From: Saccharopolyspora hirsuta
GTDB lineage: Bacteria > Actinomycetota > Actinomycetes > Mycobacteriales > Pseudonocardiaceae
Reading direction: 5' to 3'
Length of the DNA: 64,000 bases
NCBI RefSeq assembly: GCF_008630535.1
Contig: NZ_VWPH01000012.1
Span: forward strand, 186,001-250,000
In this document: positions 1 through 8,304 of the stretch, piece by piece
Layout: each line of letters begins with the position of its first letter
How positions within the stretch are numbered: position 1 is the stretch's first letter
Notes under the pieces: model-generated
Seen by the model: only the letters and a program-made list of their open reading frames with translations
The model's database searches: none
Told to the model about the DNA's origin: nothing
Position numbers and translations under genes: made by a program

Positions 1-336
1 CGAGCAGGCGGTCGCCCCGCCCGCGCCCCACAGGAACGCGCCGAGCAGCAGCATCGGCGGCTCGGGCTCCCAGCGGTCGATCCAGATGATCGCGGCGAAC
101 ACCACGCCGACCGGCAGCAGCGCGGCGAGCGCACCGACCAGCGCGGGCAGCAGACCGACCCGCGAGGTGGTGACCCCGGCCATCACCAGTCCGCAGATCC
201 CGAGCACGATCAGGCCGGCGACCGGCCAACCGACGGCGTGGTGCTTTCGGGTCTGGAGCTTCCGCGCGCCGGAGAGGTCGGCGGCGGGCCCCCGGAGATC
301 AGGACTCGACACGGACAAAACCCTAGAGAAGGGCAT
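1..336 (-). CDS. PrsW-family intramembrane metalloprotease (N-terminal part; runs off window)
   Basis: Only the first ~112 codons lie in the window; the gene continues past base 1. The translation has two hydrophobic segments (around GLIVLGICGLVMAGV and ALVGALAALLPVGVVFAA) followed by IDRWEPEPPMLLLGAFLWGAG. The D-R-(W/Y)-E-x-E-P-P element before a second hydrophobic helix is typical of the first half of PrsW-type membrane proteases; the zinc-site helices would be outside the window. ATG at 336 gives the longest in-frame start and GTG at 312 is an alternative; neither has a convincing ribosome site. The start is 27 bases beyond the stop of the upstream gene on the same strand, so co-transcription is likely. 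Confidence 0.7.
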   Translation of the reverse strand, partial: MPFSRVLSVSSPDLRGPAADLSGARKLQTRKHHAVGWPVAGLIVLGICGLVMAGVTTSRVGLLPALVGALAALLPVGVVFAAIIWIDRWEPEPPMLLLGAFLWGAGGATACS

Positions 337-362
337 CCGGGGTCGCCCGGACAGTCACCTTC

Positions 363-1220
363 TCAGGCGCGTCGCCGCCGTCGGCGCTGCGTGTCGGAGG
401 CGGCGCCGTAGGCCGCGAGCAGGTCGTTCACCGAGGTCCCCTCGGCGTGCGCCCCGGCCGGGTCCGGCGCGGGGGCGGGAGTCTGCTCCACCGGCGCCTT
501 CGGGGGTTCCGGCGCGCGCTTCGGCGGTTCGTGGTGCTGCACCTTCTCCGGGCGGCGGACCGGCGCCGGGCGGGGCGGGTGCGCCTGCGCCGCCTGCGGT
601 TTGAGGCGCGGGCGGGGCTTCGGGCGGTGCTCCTCGCGCGGCTGCTCGCCGGACAACCTGCTGATCAGCTCGGTGTTCTGGGTCGCGGCGGCGGGCAGCT
701 CCCGGCCCGGCGGCGGCTGGACGAGCTGACCTTCGATCTTGTTGCCGTTCTCGCCCAGCGAGCGGACCCGGGTGGACTCGGCGCGCAGCGCGACCCGCTC
801 GAACAGCACGTCGCCGCCGAGCACCTGCTCCAGGCTGGTCCGCAGCCGCTGCAGCTCCGCCTGCAGCGCCTTCAGCTCGCCGTCGGACTCCTCGGCGGCC
901 TTCCGGCGCGCCTCGACCTCCGCCTCCAGCTCGAACTCGCGGCGGGCCGCGATCTCCCGCTCCAGCTCCAGCTCGTAGATCCGCTGCCGGTCCTCGGCGA
1001 GCTTCTCGTCCTGCGCGACCCGGTGGCGCAGCCGGGCGACCGCGAACGCCCCGACCAGCGCCGACCACAGGGCCGCGACCAGACCCAACCGCAGCAGGCG
1101 GGCGTCGTCGCTGATCACCAGCACGGCGGTGGCCGCGGCGGCGAGCACGAGCGCGCCGACCCACAGAGCGGTCGAGCCGCCTGCGCGGGATTCGGTCTCG
1201 GTACTGCCGCGGTCGGACAT
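363..1220 (-). CDS. DUF6779-type membrane-anchored coiled-coil protein
   Basis: A 285-residue protein of unknown function. It has two adjacent hydrophobic helices (about residues 20-40 and 45-66), then a charged Glu/Arg/Ala/Leu region predicted to be coiled coil (about 70-145), then a Pro/Lys/Arg-rich tail. This layout and its place after a DUF3180 gene match the mycobacterial Rv3604c family (a membrane protein rich in Ala, Arg and Pro); the homology is by context and composition. The ATG at 1220 (MSDRG) is preferred over GTG at 1229. A hairpin at 1403-1448 separates it from DUF3180 upstream, so it may be transcribed separately from the fol genes. Confidence 0.6.
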   Translation of the reverse strand: MSDRGSTETESRAGGSTALWVGALVLAAAATAVLVISDDARLLRLGLVAALWSALVGAFAVARLRHRVAQDEKLAEDRQRIYELELEREIAARREFELEAEVEARRKAAEESDGELKALQAELQRLRTSLEQVLGGDVLFERVALRAESTRVRSLGENGNKIEGQLVQPPPGRELPAAATQNTELISRLSGEQPREEHRPKPRPRLKPQAAQAHPPRPAPVRRPEKVQHHEPPKRAPEPPKAPVEQTPAPAPDPAGAHAEGTSVNDLLAAYGAASDTQRRRRRRA

Positions 1221-1402
1221 GCCCACCACGGTACCGGGCGGTTATCAGTTCGAGACCTGAAGGCGAGCAACGCGACTCCACTTTGGTCGTTGTGGAGCAC
1301 CTCGCGGGCGTCCGAACGGCCGATGCCGTGACTACGATCACCCGCTCGGCGGCGGAAACGTTCTGGGCCGCTCCGCCCGGATGCCGCTTCAGCCGTCCCC
1401 GG

Positions 1403-1448
1403 CCCGTGAGCACTTTGTGGGGCTATGGCACCAGAAAGTGCTCACGGG
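1403..1448. repeat. Intergenic hairpin, CGTGAG family copy 1
   Basis: Perfect 14-bp arms, CCCGTGAGCACTTT (1403-1416) and its complement (1435-1448), around an 18-base loop that starts TGTGG and ends CCA, so the stem can extend after a short mismatch. It lies 39 bases downstream of the DUF3180 stop codon on the minus strand and shares its outer CGTGAG/CTCACG arm with four other intergenic hairpins in this window. It probably acts as a transcription terminator; no uridine tract follows. Confidence 0.75.
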
Positions 1449-1486
1449 AACATCGCGGACGGAGCGATCACGACCGCCGAGGTCGC

Positions 1487-1975
1487 TCACTCCTCGTCGT
1501 CGTAGGGCTCTTCCGGCTCGTCGGGGTTGCGCAGGCAGTTCTCCAACCACAAGCCCGCCGCGATCAGCGCCCCCGCGCTCACCAGACCGATCACCGCCGC
1601 GACGATGTCGGACTGCGCCGCCTCCACGGTCCGGACCAGCGGCACCAGGTAGGCGCCGAGGCCGATCCACGCCCCGGCCATGATCGCGCCCGCCATCGAG
1701 GACGCCTTGGCCAGCGCCACCGCGCGCGCCGCCGTCAGGCCGTCGACCGGCTCGGTGCCCGGCTTGCGCTGGACCCGCGGTCGCATGACCAGCGCCAGCA
1801 CCAGGTCGACCAGCGCGATCAGCAGCAGCGTCGCCCCGGCCAGGACCGGCAGCCGCGGCAGGTCCCCGTAGGCGAGCCGGGTCAGCAGGTAGACCACGAC
1901 CGCCGCCGCCACGCCACCGATGATCAGCTGGTGCGGTTTGGTGAACGAGAGGTGCTCTGCTTGTCGCGGTGCCAC
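1487..1975 (-). CDS. DUF3180 membrane protein
   Basis: A 162-residue protein with four hydrophobic segments (about 14-30, 38-58, 88-108, 118-140) and an acidic C-terminus ending EEPYDDEE. It matches the DUF3180 family that follows folK in many actinobacteria (Rv3605c in M. tuberculosis); its function is unknown. The start is GTG at 1975, with GGAG about 4 bases upstream; the longer frame to 2077 would run into the divergent MerR ribosome site. Here it is separated from folK by an opposite-strand MerR gene, so it has lost its usual direct linkage to the fol operon. Confidence 0.75.
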   Translation of the reverse strand: MAPRQAEHLSFTKPHQLIIGGVAAAVVVYLLTRLAYGDLPRLPVLAGATLLLIALVDLVLALVMRPRVQRKPGTEPVDGLTAARAVALAKASSMAGAIMAGAWIGLGAYLVPLVRTVEAAQSDIVAAVIGLVSAGALIAAGLWLENCLRNPDEPEEPYDDEE

Positions 1976-2057
1976 GGCTCCAGGATCGCACCTGATCCGA
2001 CCGCGGGACGGGCCGGGCGAAAATCGTCTTGAGTCTCCCCCGACAGGAGGGCCGAAG

Positions 2058-3014
2058 GTGGTCGACGTGAACGACACCGCCCGCTACACGATCGGTGAAC
2101 TGGCCCGTCGCACCGGATTGAGCGTGAAGACGATCCGGTTCTACTCCGACACCGGCGTGGTGCCGGCCACCGACCGGACCGCGTCCGGTTACCGCCTGTA
2201 CGACGTGACCGCCGTCAGCCGCCTGGAACTGGTGCGCACGCTGCGCGAACTGGGGGCCGGGCTGGACGAGGTCAAGCAGGTGCTGGCCCGCGAGACCACG
2301 CTGGCGCAGCTGGCCAGCGCCCACCTCGGGCTGCTGGAGGAGCAGATGCGGGTGCTGCGGATCAGGCGGGCCGTGCTGCGGGCGGTCGTGAAGCTCGACC
2401 GAACGACCGAGGAGGCGAAGATCATGCAGGAACTGGCCAAGATGCCCGACGAGGAGCGCAACCGGCTCATCGACGAGTTCTGGGACGAGGTCAGCGCGGA
2501 CGCCGAGGAGCTGAACGTGACCCCGGGCTTCACCGAGTGGATGCGCTCGGCGAAGCCGAACCTGCCCGACGACCCGAGCACCGAGCAGCTGGAGGCCTGG
2601 ATCGAGCTGGCCGAACTGGTGCAGGACCAGGACTTCCGGCGCGCGGTGCGGGCGCTCTACCAGGAGCACTCCGACCGCCGCGACGCCGGAGAGCCGATGG
2701 TCGAGCAGGAGCAGGCGCCCAAGTGGTGGGCCATCACCGACGAGGCCAAGGCCGCCGTCGAGTCGGGCGCGGCCCCGGACAGCGCCGAGGGCAGGGCTTT
2801 GGCCGACCGGTTGATCGCGCTGGCCACCGGCGACTGGGGCAAGCCGGACACCCCGGAGTTCCGCCGCGAGATGGCCGACTCCTACGAGGGGCACGACCCC
2901 CGGATGTCCCGGTACTGGGAGCTGCTGGCGATCATCAACGACTGGCCGCGGCACCCGGTGACCGACGAGGCGACCCGCTGGCTCGCCGCCGCCCTCCGCG
3001 CCTCCGCCGAGTGA
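2058..3014 (+). CDS. MerR-family transcriptional regulator with long C-terminal domain
   Basis: 318 residues. The N-terminal ~70 residues form a MerR winged helix: YTIGELARRTGLSVKTIRFYSD, then the wing with GYRLYD. A dimerization helix follows (LRELGAGLDEVKQVLARE). The remaining ~200 residues are mostly acidic helices with no conserved cysteine cluster, so metal sensing is unlikely and a hydrophobic ligand is more plausible; the ligand is unknown. GTG at 2058 is chosen because AGGAGG at 2045-2050 sits seven bases upstream. The gene stands alone on the plus strand, inserted between folK and DUF3180, which are normally adjacent. Confidence 0.85.
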   Translation: MVDVNDTARYTIGELARRTGLSVKTIRFYSDTGVVPATDRTASGYRLYDVTAVSRLELVRTLRELGAGLDEVKQVLARETTLAQLASAHLGLLEEQMRVLRIRRAVLRAVVKLDRTTEEAKIMQELAKMPDEERNRLIDEFWDEVSADAEELNVTPGFTEWMRSAKPNLPDDPSTEQLEAWIELAELVQDQDFRRAVRALYQEHSDRRDAGEPMVEQEQAPKWWAITDEAKAAVESGAAPDSAEGRALADRLIALATGDWGKPDTPEFRREMADSYEGHDPRMSRYWELLAIINDWPRHPVTDEATRWLAAALRASAE

Positions 3015-3018
3015 TCGG

Positions 3019-3048
3019 GGCGGCCGGTGCCCCGGGGTACCGGCCGCC
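3019..3048. terminator. Bidirectional hairpin between merR and folK
   Basis: Perfect 10-bp arms GGCGGCCGGT (3019-3028) and ACCGGCCGCC (3039-3048) around a GC-rich loop. It starts four bases after the MerR stop codon and also lies downstream of folK on the other strand, so it can serve both convergent genes. Confidence 0.6.
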
Positions 3049-3124
3049 TCGACCGGGCATCAGCAGTCCACGGTGGACAGCGGAGGACTTCCCGCGACGA
3101 CAGGGAATCCACTGTGGATGATCG

Positions 3125-3619
3125 TCAGGTCAGGCTGAGGTCCGAGCGGAGGTGGACGTCGGCGATCTCGTCGGCGGGCAGGGCCGCCAGGAGCTCGGCC
3201 ACCCGACCGCGACCGGGCAGCACGGCGTCCGGGGCGACGGCCAGCCAGGGGATCAGCACCGTCGCCCGGCTCGGGGTGCCCGGGTGCGGGAGCAGCAGTT
3301 CCGGGTCCTCGCTGCGGACGTCGTCCACGCTGACCACGTCGACGTCCAGGGTGCGCGGCCCCCAGCGCTGCTCGCGCCGCCGCTCCGCCTCCTGCTCCAG
3401 CCGCTGGCCGCGCCGCAGCCAGCCCCACTCGTCCAGCTCCGGGGATTCGACGATGAGCACCGCGTTGAGGAAGTCGGGCTGGTCGGTGACGCCCCACGGC
3501 GCGGTCTCGTACACCGGGGAGGCCGCGACCAGCACGTCGGAGAACCCCTCGACGGCGAGCCGGAGGTAGCCGAGCCGATCCCCGAGGTTCGACCCCAGCG
3601 AAAGCACCGCCCTGCTCAT
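3125..3619 (-). CDS. folK: 2-amino-4-hydroxy-6-hydroxymethyldihydropteridine pyrophosphokinase
   Basis: Transfers pyrophosphate from ATP to 6-hydroxymethyl-7,8-dihydropterin in cytoplasmic folate synthesis. The 164-residue protein has the family signature: LSLGSNLGDR near the N-terminus, SPVYETAPWG, the DFLNAV motif, and RWGPRTLDVDV with the two magnesium-binding aspartates, then LPHP. The length is typical for HPPK. ATG at 3619 follows a GGGAGGGTGGG ribosome site. It is the last gene of the folE-folP-folB-folK operon, 15 bases after folB. Confidence 0.96.
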   Translation of the reverse strand: MSRAVLSLGSNLGDRLGYLRLAVEGFSDVLVAASPVYETAPWGVTDQPDFLNAVLIVESPELDEWGWLRRGQRLEQEAERRREQRWGPRTLDVDVVSVDDVRSEDPELLLPHPGTPSRATVLIPWLAVAPDAVLPGRGRVAELLAALPADEIADVHLRSDLSLT

Positions 3620-3634
3620 CCCACCCTCCCCCGG

Positions 3635-4024
3635 TCAGGCCGGGACGGCTTGGCCGCGGCCGCCCCGGCGGGAGCGGCGGATGGTCACCGCCACGTCCGC
3701 GAAGGTCAGCGGGATCGGCGCGCTCGGCTTGTGGATGGTGACCTCCGCGGCGTGCACCCGCTCGTCGGTCATCACGTCGTCGGCGATCTCGCCCGCCACC
3801 GCCTCGATCAGGTCCTTCGGCGGCCCGGCCACGATCGCCGCCGCGCGCTCGGCCAGCTCCCCGTAGTGCAGCGTCTTCGCCAGATCGTCGCTGGTCGCGG
3901 CCTCGCCGAGGTCGATCCAGACGGTGATGTCGACGAAGAAGTCCTGCCCGTCGCGCTTCTCGTGGTCGAAGACGCCGTGGTTGCCGCGCACCTTCAGCCC
4001 GGTCAACGTGATCCGGTCAGCCAC
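3635..4024 (-). CDS. folB: Dihydroneopterin aldolase
   Basis: Splits dihydroneopterin to hydroxymethyldihydropterin and glycolaldehyde. The 129-residue protein has RGNHGVFDHEKRDGQDFFVD near the start and the conserved HYGELAE segment and IHKPSAPIPL near the end, all typical of FolB; it is expected to be an octamer. It starts at GTG 4024 and shares eight bases with the end of folP (GTGGCTGA), which indicates translational coupling. Confidence 0.96.
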   Translation of the reverse strand: MADRITLTGLKVRGNHGVFDHEKRDGQDFFVDITVWIDLGEAATSDDLAKTLHYGELAERAAAIVAGPPKDLIEAVAGEIADDVMTDERVHAAEVTIHKPSAPIPLTFADVAVTIRRSRRGGRGQAVPA

Positions 4025-4865
4025 CGAACTCCCCTCCGCTGCGCCACGCGGCGGTCACCGCGACGGCGTCCAACGATTGCCGCACGTCGTGCACCCGGAC
4101 GCCCCAGGCACCGCGGTCGGCGGCCAGCGCCGACACCACGGCGGTCGCCGTCTCGCGCCCGGAAGGCGGGCGCGGGGTGCCCTCGGCGTCGGCCAGCAGC
4201 CGCCCCAGGAACCGCTTGCGCGAGGCCCCGACCAGCACCGGGAAGCCGAGCTCGACGAAGACCTCCAGCCGCTGCAGCAGCTGCCAGTCGTGGCGACCGG
4301 TCTTCGCGAAGCCCAGCCCCGGGTCCAGCACGACGGCTTCCTCCGCCACCCCGGCCCGCAACGCCACGTCGACCTGCCGCAGCAGCTCGTCGCGGACCTC
4401 GGCGACCACGTCGGAGTAGTTCGCCAGGCTGTTCATGTCCTTGCTGTGGCCGCGCCAGTGCATCAGCACCCACGGCAGCCCGGTGTCCGCGGCCACGTGC
4501 GCCATGTCCGGGTCGGCCAACCCGCCGGACACGTCGTTGATCACCGCCGCCCCGGCCTCCGCGGTGGCCGCGGCGACCTTGGCCCGGGTGGTGTCGACGC
4601 TGACCGGCACGCCCGCCGCGACCAGCTCGCGGACCACCGGCAGCACCCGGTCGATCTCGGTGGCCGGGTCGACGCGCTCCGAGCCCGGCCGGGTGGACTC
4701 CCCGCCGACGTCGATGATGTCGGCGCCCATCCGGTGCATCTCCACGCCGTGCGCGATGGCCGCGTCGCGGTCCAGGTAGCGCCCGCCGTCGGAGAACGAG
4801 TCCGGCGTCACGTTCAGCACGCCCATCACCGCGCAGCGCGGCGGGTTCGGCAACCGCGGGTGCAT
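4017..4865 (-). CDS. folP: Dihydropteroate synthase
   Basis: Condenses hydroxymethyldihydropterin pyrophosphate with p-aminobenzoate; it is the sulfonamide target. Visible motifs are MGVLNVTPDSFSDGG, GGESTRPGSERV, VSVDTTRAKV, INDVSGG, LDPGLGFAKT and GASRKRFLG, covering both pterin and phosphate sites of the TIM barrel. The protein is 282 residues. ATG at 4865 shares its A with the folE stop codon (TGATG); the frame extends upstream only inside folE, so this start is favoured. It belongs to the folE-folP-folB-folK operon. Confidence 0.97.
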   Translation of the reverse strand: MHPRLPNPPRCAVMGVLNVTPDSFSDGGRYLDRDAAIAHGVEMHRMGADIIDVGGESTRPGSERVDPATEIDRVLPVVRELVAAGVPVSVDTTRAKVAAATAEAGAAVINDVSGGLADPDMAHVAADTGLPWVLMHWRGHSKDMNSLANYSDVVAEVRDELLRQVDVALRAGVAEEAVVLDPGLGFAKTGRHDWQLLQRLEVFVELGFPVLVGASRKRFLGRLLADAEGTPRPPSGRETATAVVSALAADRGAWGVRVHDVRQSLDAVAVTAAWRSGGEFGG

Positions 4866-5503
4866 CAGCGTCCCCTGATCAGCGACAGCGCCTCGGAGCG
4901 CGAGGACGCCGAGCTGCGGAACTGGCCGCGCACCGCGGACGTCGTGGTGGTGGAGCCGGCCTTGCGCACCCCGCGCATGCCCATGCACAGGTGCTCGGCG
5001 TCGATCACCACGATCACCCCGCGCGGCTCCAACCGGCGGACCAGCGCGTCGGCGATCTGCGAGGTCAACCGCTCCTGCACCTGCGGCCGCTTGGCGTACA
5101 GGTCGACCAGCCGGGCCAGCTTGGACAGCCCGGTCACCCGCCCCTGCTCGTTCGGGATGTACCCCACGTGCGCGTACCCGTGGAACGGCAGCAGGTGGTG
5201 CTCGCAGCTGGAGTACACCGGGATGTCGCGAACCAGGACGAGTTCCTCGTGGGCCTCGTCGAAGGTCTTGTCCAGGACCTCGTCCGGGTTGGTGTAGAGC
5301 CCCGCGAACAGCTCGCGGTAGGCGCGGGCGACGCGGGCGGGCGTGTCGCGCAGGCCCTCCCGGTCCGGGTCCTCACCGGTCGCGAGCAGCAGCTCCCGAA
5401 CAGCGGCCTCCGCGCGGGCCTGGTCGAACTGGGGCATGTGGAAAGAGCCGTCGGGACGGGAGTCGCCCCCCGTCCCGATCGGCTCGTCGACCGAACTGGT
5501 CAA
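4865..5503 (-). CDS. folE: GTP cyclohydrolase I
   Basis: Makes dihydroneopterin triphosphate from GTP, the first step of folate synthesis. The 212-residue protein has REGLRDTPARVARAY, the zinc/catalytic segment PVYSSCEHHLLPFHG, GLSKLARLVDLYAKRPQ, and CMGMRGV with the second zinc cysteine. The start is a rare TTG at 5503, supported by GGAGG about nine bases upstream. The 45-base gap to ftsH suggests read-through from ftsH, linking folate synthesis to the ftsH transcript. Confidence 0.97.
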   Translation of the reverse strand: MTSSVDEPIGTGGDSRPDGSFHMPQFDQARAEAAVRELLLATGEDPDREGLRDTPARVARAYRELFAGLYTNPDEVLDKTFDEAHEELVLVRDIPVYSSCEHHLLPFHGYAHVGYIPNEQGRVTGLSKLARLVDLYAKRPQVQERLTSQIADALVRRLEPRGVIVVIDAEHLCMGMRGVRKAGSTTTTSAVRGQFRSSASSRSEALSLIRGR

Positions 5504-5548
5504 TTCTTCGTTCCTCCACTGGCTGAGTCGCCTCGCGGCGAGCCAGTA

Positions 5549-7894
5549 TCAGCGGCTCTGGTTGCCGCTGCCGTTGTCCTGGGCCGAGTCCGAGCCCTCC
5601 GGCCGCGGAGCCTCCTGCGGCTGCTGCTCGCCGTGCTCCGGCGCCGCCGGGTGCTCGGCCTGCTGCGGCCCGCGCTCCCAGGACGGCGTCCAGTTGTACT
5701 GGCCGCCGGAGTAGTTGGACGAGCCCGACGGCGTGGTCGCCGGGGTCCAGCCGGGCGGGGCGCCGTAGTTCGGCGGCACCGCCTGCGGCGCCTGGCCGTA
5801 CTGGCCGGGCTGCTGCTGCGGGGGCTGCGGCTGCTGGATCTGCACCGTGCCCTGGTTCGCCCCGGCACCGGCCGGGGTCGGCTCCTGCGGCTGGCCGTAG
5901 TTGGACGGGACGCCGTTGCCCGCCGGGGTCGGGGCCGGGGTCGGCTCCTCCTTGACCGGGGGCCACGGCTCGCCGCGCTCCTTGGCCAGCTCACCGGGCG
6001 TCTTGACCGGCGGCTTGTCCGACGGGGTGCGACCGCCGAAGTCGTTGAACGCGGTGATCCGGGGCCGCTTCTCCACGCGGGCGAAGATCCGCTCCAGGTC
6101 CTTGCGGTTCAGCGTCTCCTTCTCGATCAGCTCCAGCACGAGGTCGTCGAGCACGTCGCGGTAGGTGTTGAGCACCTCCCACGCCTCGGTGTGCGCGGCC
6201 TCGATGAGGCGCCGCACCTCCTCGTCGATCTCGTGCGCGACCTCCAGCGAGTAGTTCGGCTGCTGGCCGGCGGTGCGCCCGAGGAACGGGTCGCCCTCCT
6301 CCTTGCCGTACTTCACCGCGCCCAGGCGGGCGGTCATGCCGTACTCGGTGACCATCGCGCGGGCGATCTTGGTGGCCTGCTCGATGTCGCTGGAGGCACC
6401 GGTGGTCGGCTCGTGGAAGACCAGCTCCTCGGCGGAGCGGCCGCCCAGCGCGAACACCAGCCGGGCGATCATCTCCGAGCGGGTCATCATGTCCTTGTCG
6501 TCCTCGGGGACGACGAGCGCGTGCCCGCCGGTGCGACCGCGCGGCAGGATCGTCAGCTTGTAGACCGGCTCCAGGTCGGGCATCGCCCACGCGGCGAGCG
6601 CGTGGCCGCCCTCGTGGTAGGCGGTGATCTTCTTGTCCCGCTCGGAGACGATCTTGCTCTTGCGGCGCGGACCGCCGACCACCCGGTCGACCGCCTCCTC
6701 CATCGCCGCGGCGGTGATCAGCTGGCCGTTCTCCCGCGCGGTGAGCAGCGCGGCCTCGTTGACCACGTTCTCCAGGTCGGCACCGGAGAAGCCGACGGTG
6801 CGCTTGGCCAGGCTCTCCATGTCGACGTCCTGGGCCAGCGGCTTGCCCTTGGAGTGCACGCCGAGGATCGCGCGGCGACCGCGCAGGTCCGGCGCGGACA
6901 CCGGGATCTGCCGGTCGAAGCGGCCCGGGCGCAGCAGCGCCGGGTCCAGGATGTCCGGGCGGTTGGTGGCGGCGATCAGGATGATGCCGCCGCGCGAGTC
7001 GAAGCCGTCCATCTCGACCAGCAGCTGGTTGAGGGTCTGCTCCCGCTCGTCGTGGCCACCGCCGAGGCCGGCGCCCCGCTGGCGGCCGACCGCGTCGATC
7101 TCGTCGACGAAGATGATGCACGGCGCGTTCTGCTTGGCCTGCTCGAACAGATCGCGCACGCGGGAGGCGCCGACGCCGACGAACATCTCCACGAAGTCGG
7201 AGCCGGAGATCGAGTAGAACGGCACCCCGGCCTCACCGGCGACCGCGCGCGCGAGCAGCGTCTTACCGGTGCCGGGCGGGCCGTAGAGCAGGACGCCCTT
7301 CGGGATCTTCGCGCCGAGTGCCTGGTAGCGGCCGGGGTTCTGCAGGAAGTCCTTGATCTCGTGCAGTTCCTCGACGGCTTCGTCGGCACCCGCGACGTCG
7401 GAGAACAACGTCTTGGGCATGTCCTTGGTCAGCTGCTTGGCCTTGGACTTGCCGAAGTTCAGGACGCGGTTGCCGCCGCCCTGGACGTTGTTCATCATCC
7501 ACATCAGCAGCAGCACGAGCAGGCCGATGGGCACCAGGTAGAACAGCATCTGCACCCAGAACGAGTCCTGGGAGACCTTGGTGTTCCACGTGGGCACGTG
7601 CGCGTTGCGGATCTCGTTGACCACCTGGTCGGTGGCCCCCGCCGGGTACTGCGCGATCAGCTGGTTGCTGCCATCGAAGTTCTGGCCGTCATTAAGGGTC
7701 AGCCGGACCCGCTGCTCCTTGTCCTCGATGGTCGCTTCCCTGACCTTGCCCTGAGCGATCTGCTCGAGCGCCTGCGACGTGGAGACCTCGCGGTAGGCGC
7801 GGGTCTCGTCGAAGAGCACGTTGAACGACAAGATCAACAGAAATGCGATGAGGATCCACAGCAGCGGGTTGCGGAGCAGGCGCTTTCGGTCCAT
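5549..7894 (-). CDS. ftsH: ATP-dependent zinc metalloprotease FtsH
   Basis: Membrane AAA+ protease that degrades membrane and short-lived cytoplasmic proteins. The 781 residues show TM1 (about 11-27), an extracytoplasmic domain, TM2 (about 115-135), Walker A GPPGTGKT (205-212), Walker B VDEID (263-267), the second region of homology near 310-326 (ATNRPD, GRFDR), and the zinc motif HEGGH (427-431), where the usual HEAGH alanine is Gly. Residues ~650-781 are a Pro/Gln/Gly/Tyr-rich low-complexity tail, longer than in most FtsH proteins. ATG at 7894. The gene follows hpt after a ~410-base gap. Confidence 0.97.
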   Translation of the reverse strand: MDRKRLLRNPLLWILIAFLLILSFNVLFDETRAYREVSTSQALEQIAQGKVREATIEDKEQRVRLTLNDGQNFDGSNQLIAQYPAGATDQVVNEIRNAHVPTWNTKVSQDSFWVQMLFYLVPIGLLVLLLMWMMNNVQGGGNRVLNFGKSKAKQLTKDMPKTLFSDVAGADEAVEELHEIKDFLQNPGRYQALGAKIPKGVLLYGPPGTGKTLLARAVAGEAGVPFYSISGSDFVEMFVGVGASRVRDLFEQAKQNAPCIIFVDEIDAVGRQRGAGLGGGHDEREQTLNQLLVEMDGFDSRGGIILIAATNRPDILDPALLRPGRFDRQIPVSAPDLRGRRAILGVHSKGKPLAQDVDMESLAKRTVGFSGADLENVVNEAALLTARENGQLITAAAMEEAVDRVVGGPRRKSKIVSERDKKITAYHEGGHALAAWAMPDLEPVYKLTILPRGRTGGHALVVPEDDKDMMTRSEMIARLVFALGGRSAEELVFHEPTTGASSDIEQATKIARAMVTEYGMTARLGAVKYGKEEGDPFLGRTAGQQPNYSLEVAHEIDEEVRRLIEAAHTEAWEVLNTYRDVLDDLVLELIEKETLNRKDLERIFARVEKRPRITAFNDFGGRTPSDKPPVKTPGELAKERGEPWPPVKEEPTPAPTPAGNGVPSNYGQPQEPTPAGAGANQGTVQIQQPQPPQQQPGQYGQAPQAVPPNYGAPPGWTPATTPSGSSNYSGGQYNWTPSWERGPQQAEHPAAPEHGEQQPQEAPRPEGSDSAQDNGSGNQSR

Positions 7895-8304
7895 TCACTT
7901 GCGGCCGACGGGCGGCCTCGACCCTCCCTGACTGTCACTTCGGGCGACGGCTGCTCGGCAGACACAGTTCATCGTCGCCGTCAACCCCTTCAGACCAGCG
8001 TACCGGCCGATGTGCGGGCCCGACCACGCCGCGCCCGACACAGGTAGAACAGCGTATCCGGTCGACCCGGGGCCGTGGGCCAAGAGGGTCGAACCGGACA
8101 CGCAACAACACACCACCGGACTCACCTTGCTCAGCGGCGCGGGTGGCGGAACCTCAGCGCCCGCCTGGCTGTGGGTGCCCAGCCTTATGTATGCCCAATA
8201 CACGGCGGCTGGGCCGTCCTCGCCAGGCGAACGCTGGGAACCCGCGGCGGCGCAAGCTGCGCAGGTGGGCTAAGCGGCTGACGCCGCTTAAAAACTCGAA
8301 CGAA
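7895..8304. other. Non-coding interval between ftsH and hpt
   Basis: About 410 bases without a convincing gene. It should carry the ftsH promoter; a TTGACG hexamer occurs on the minus strand near 7979, but no good -10 element at normal spacing was found. Toward hpt it holds two short hairpins (8250-8262 and 8272-8289). Short frames here lack ribosome sites and family resemblance. Confidence 0.5.
8272..8289 (-). terminator. Hairpin downstream of hpt
   Basis: AAGCGGC (8272-8278) and GCCGCTT (8283-8289) form a perfect 7-bp stem with a TGAC loop, 16 bases past the hpt stop codon on the minus strand. There is no uridine run on the minus-strand 3' side, so it would be an actinobacterial 'I-shaped' terminator. 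Confidence 0.5.

Noticed and set aside
4991..8047. Long plus-strand frame of over 1000 codons opposite folE and ftsH
   Set aside because: A GC-rich antisense shadow: low-complexity Arg/Leu/Gly composition, no ribosome site, and the genuine minus-strand genes are certain.
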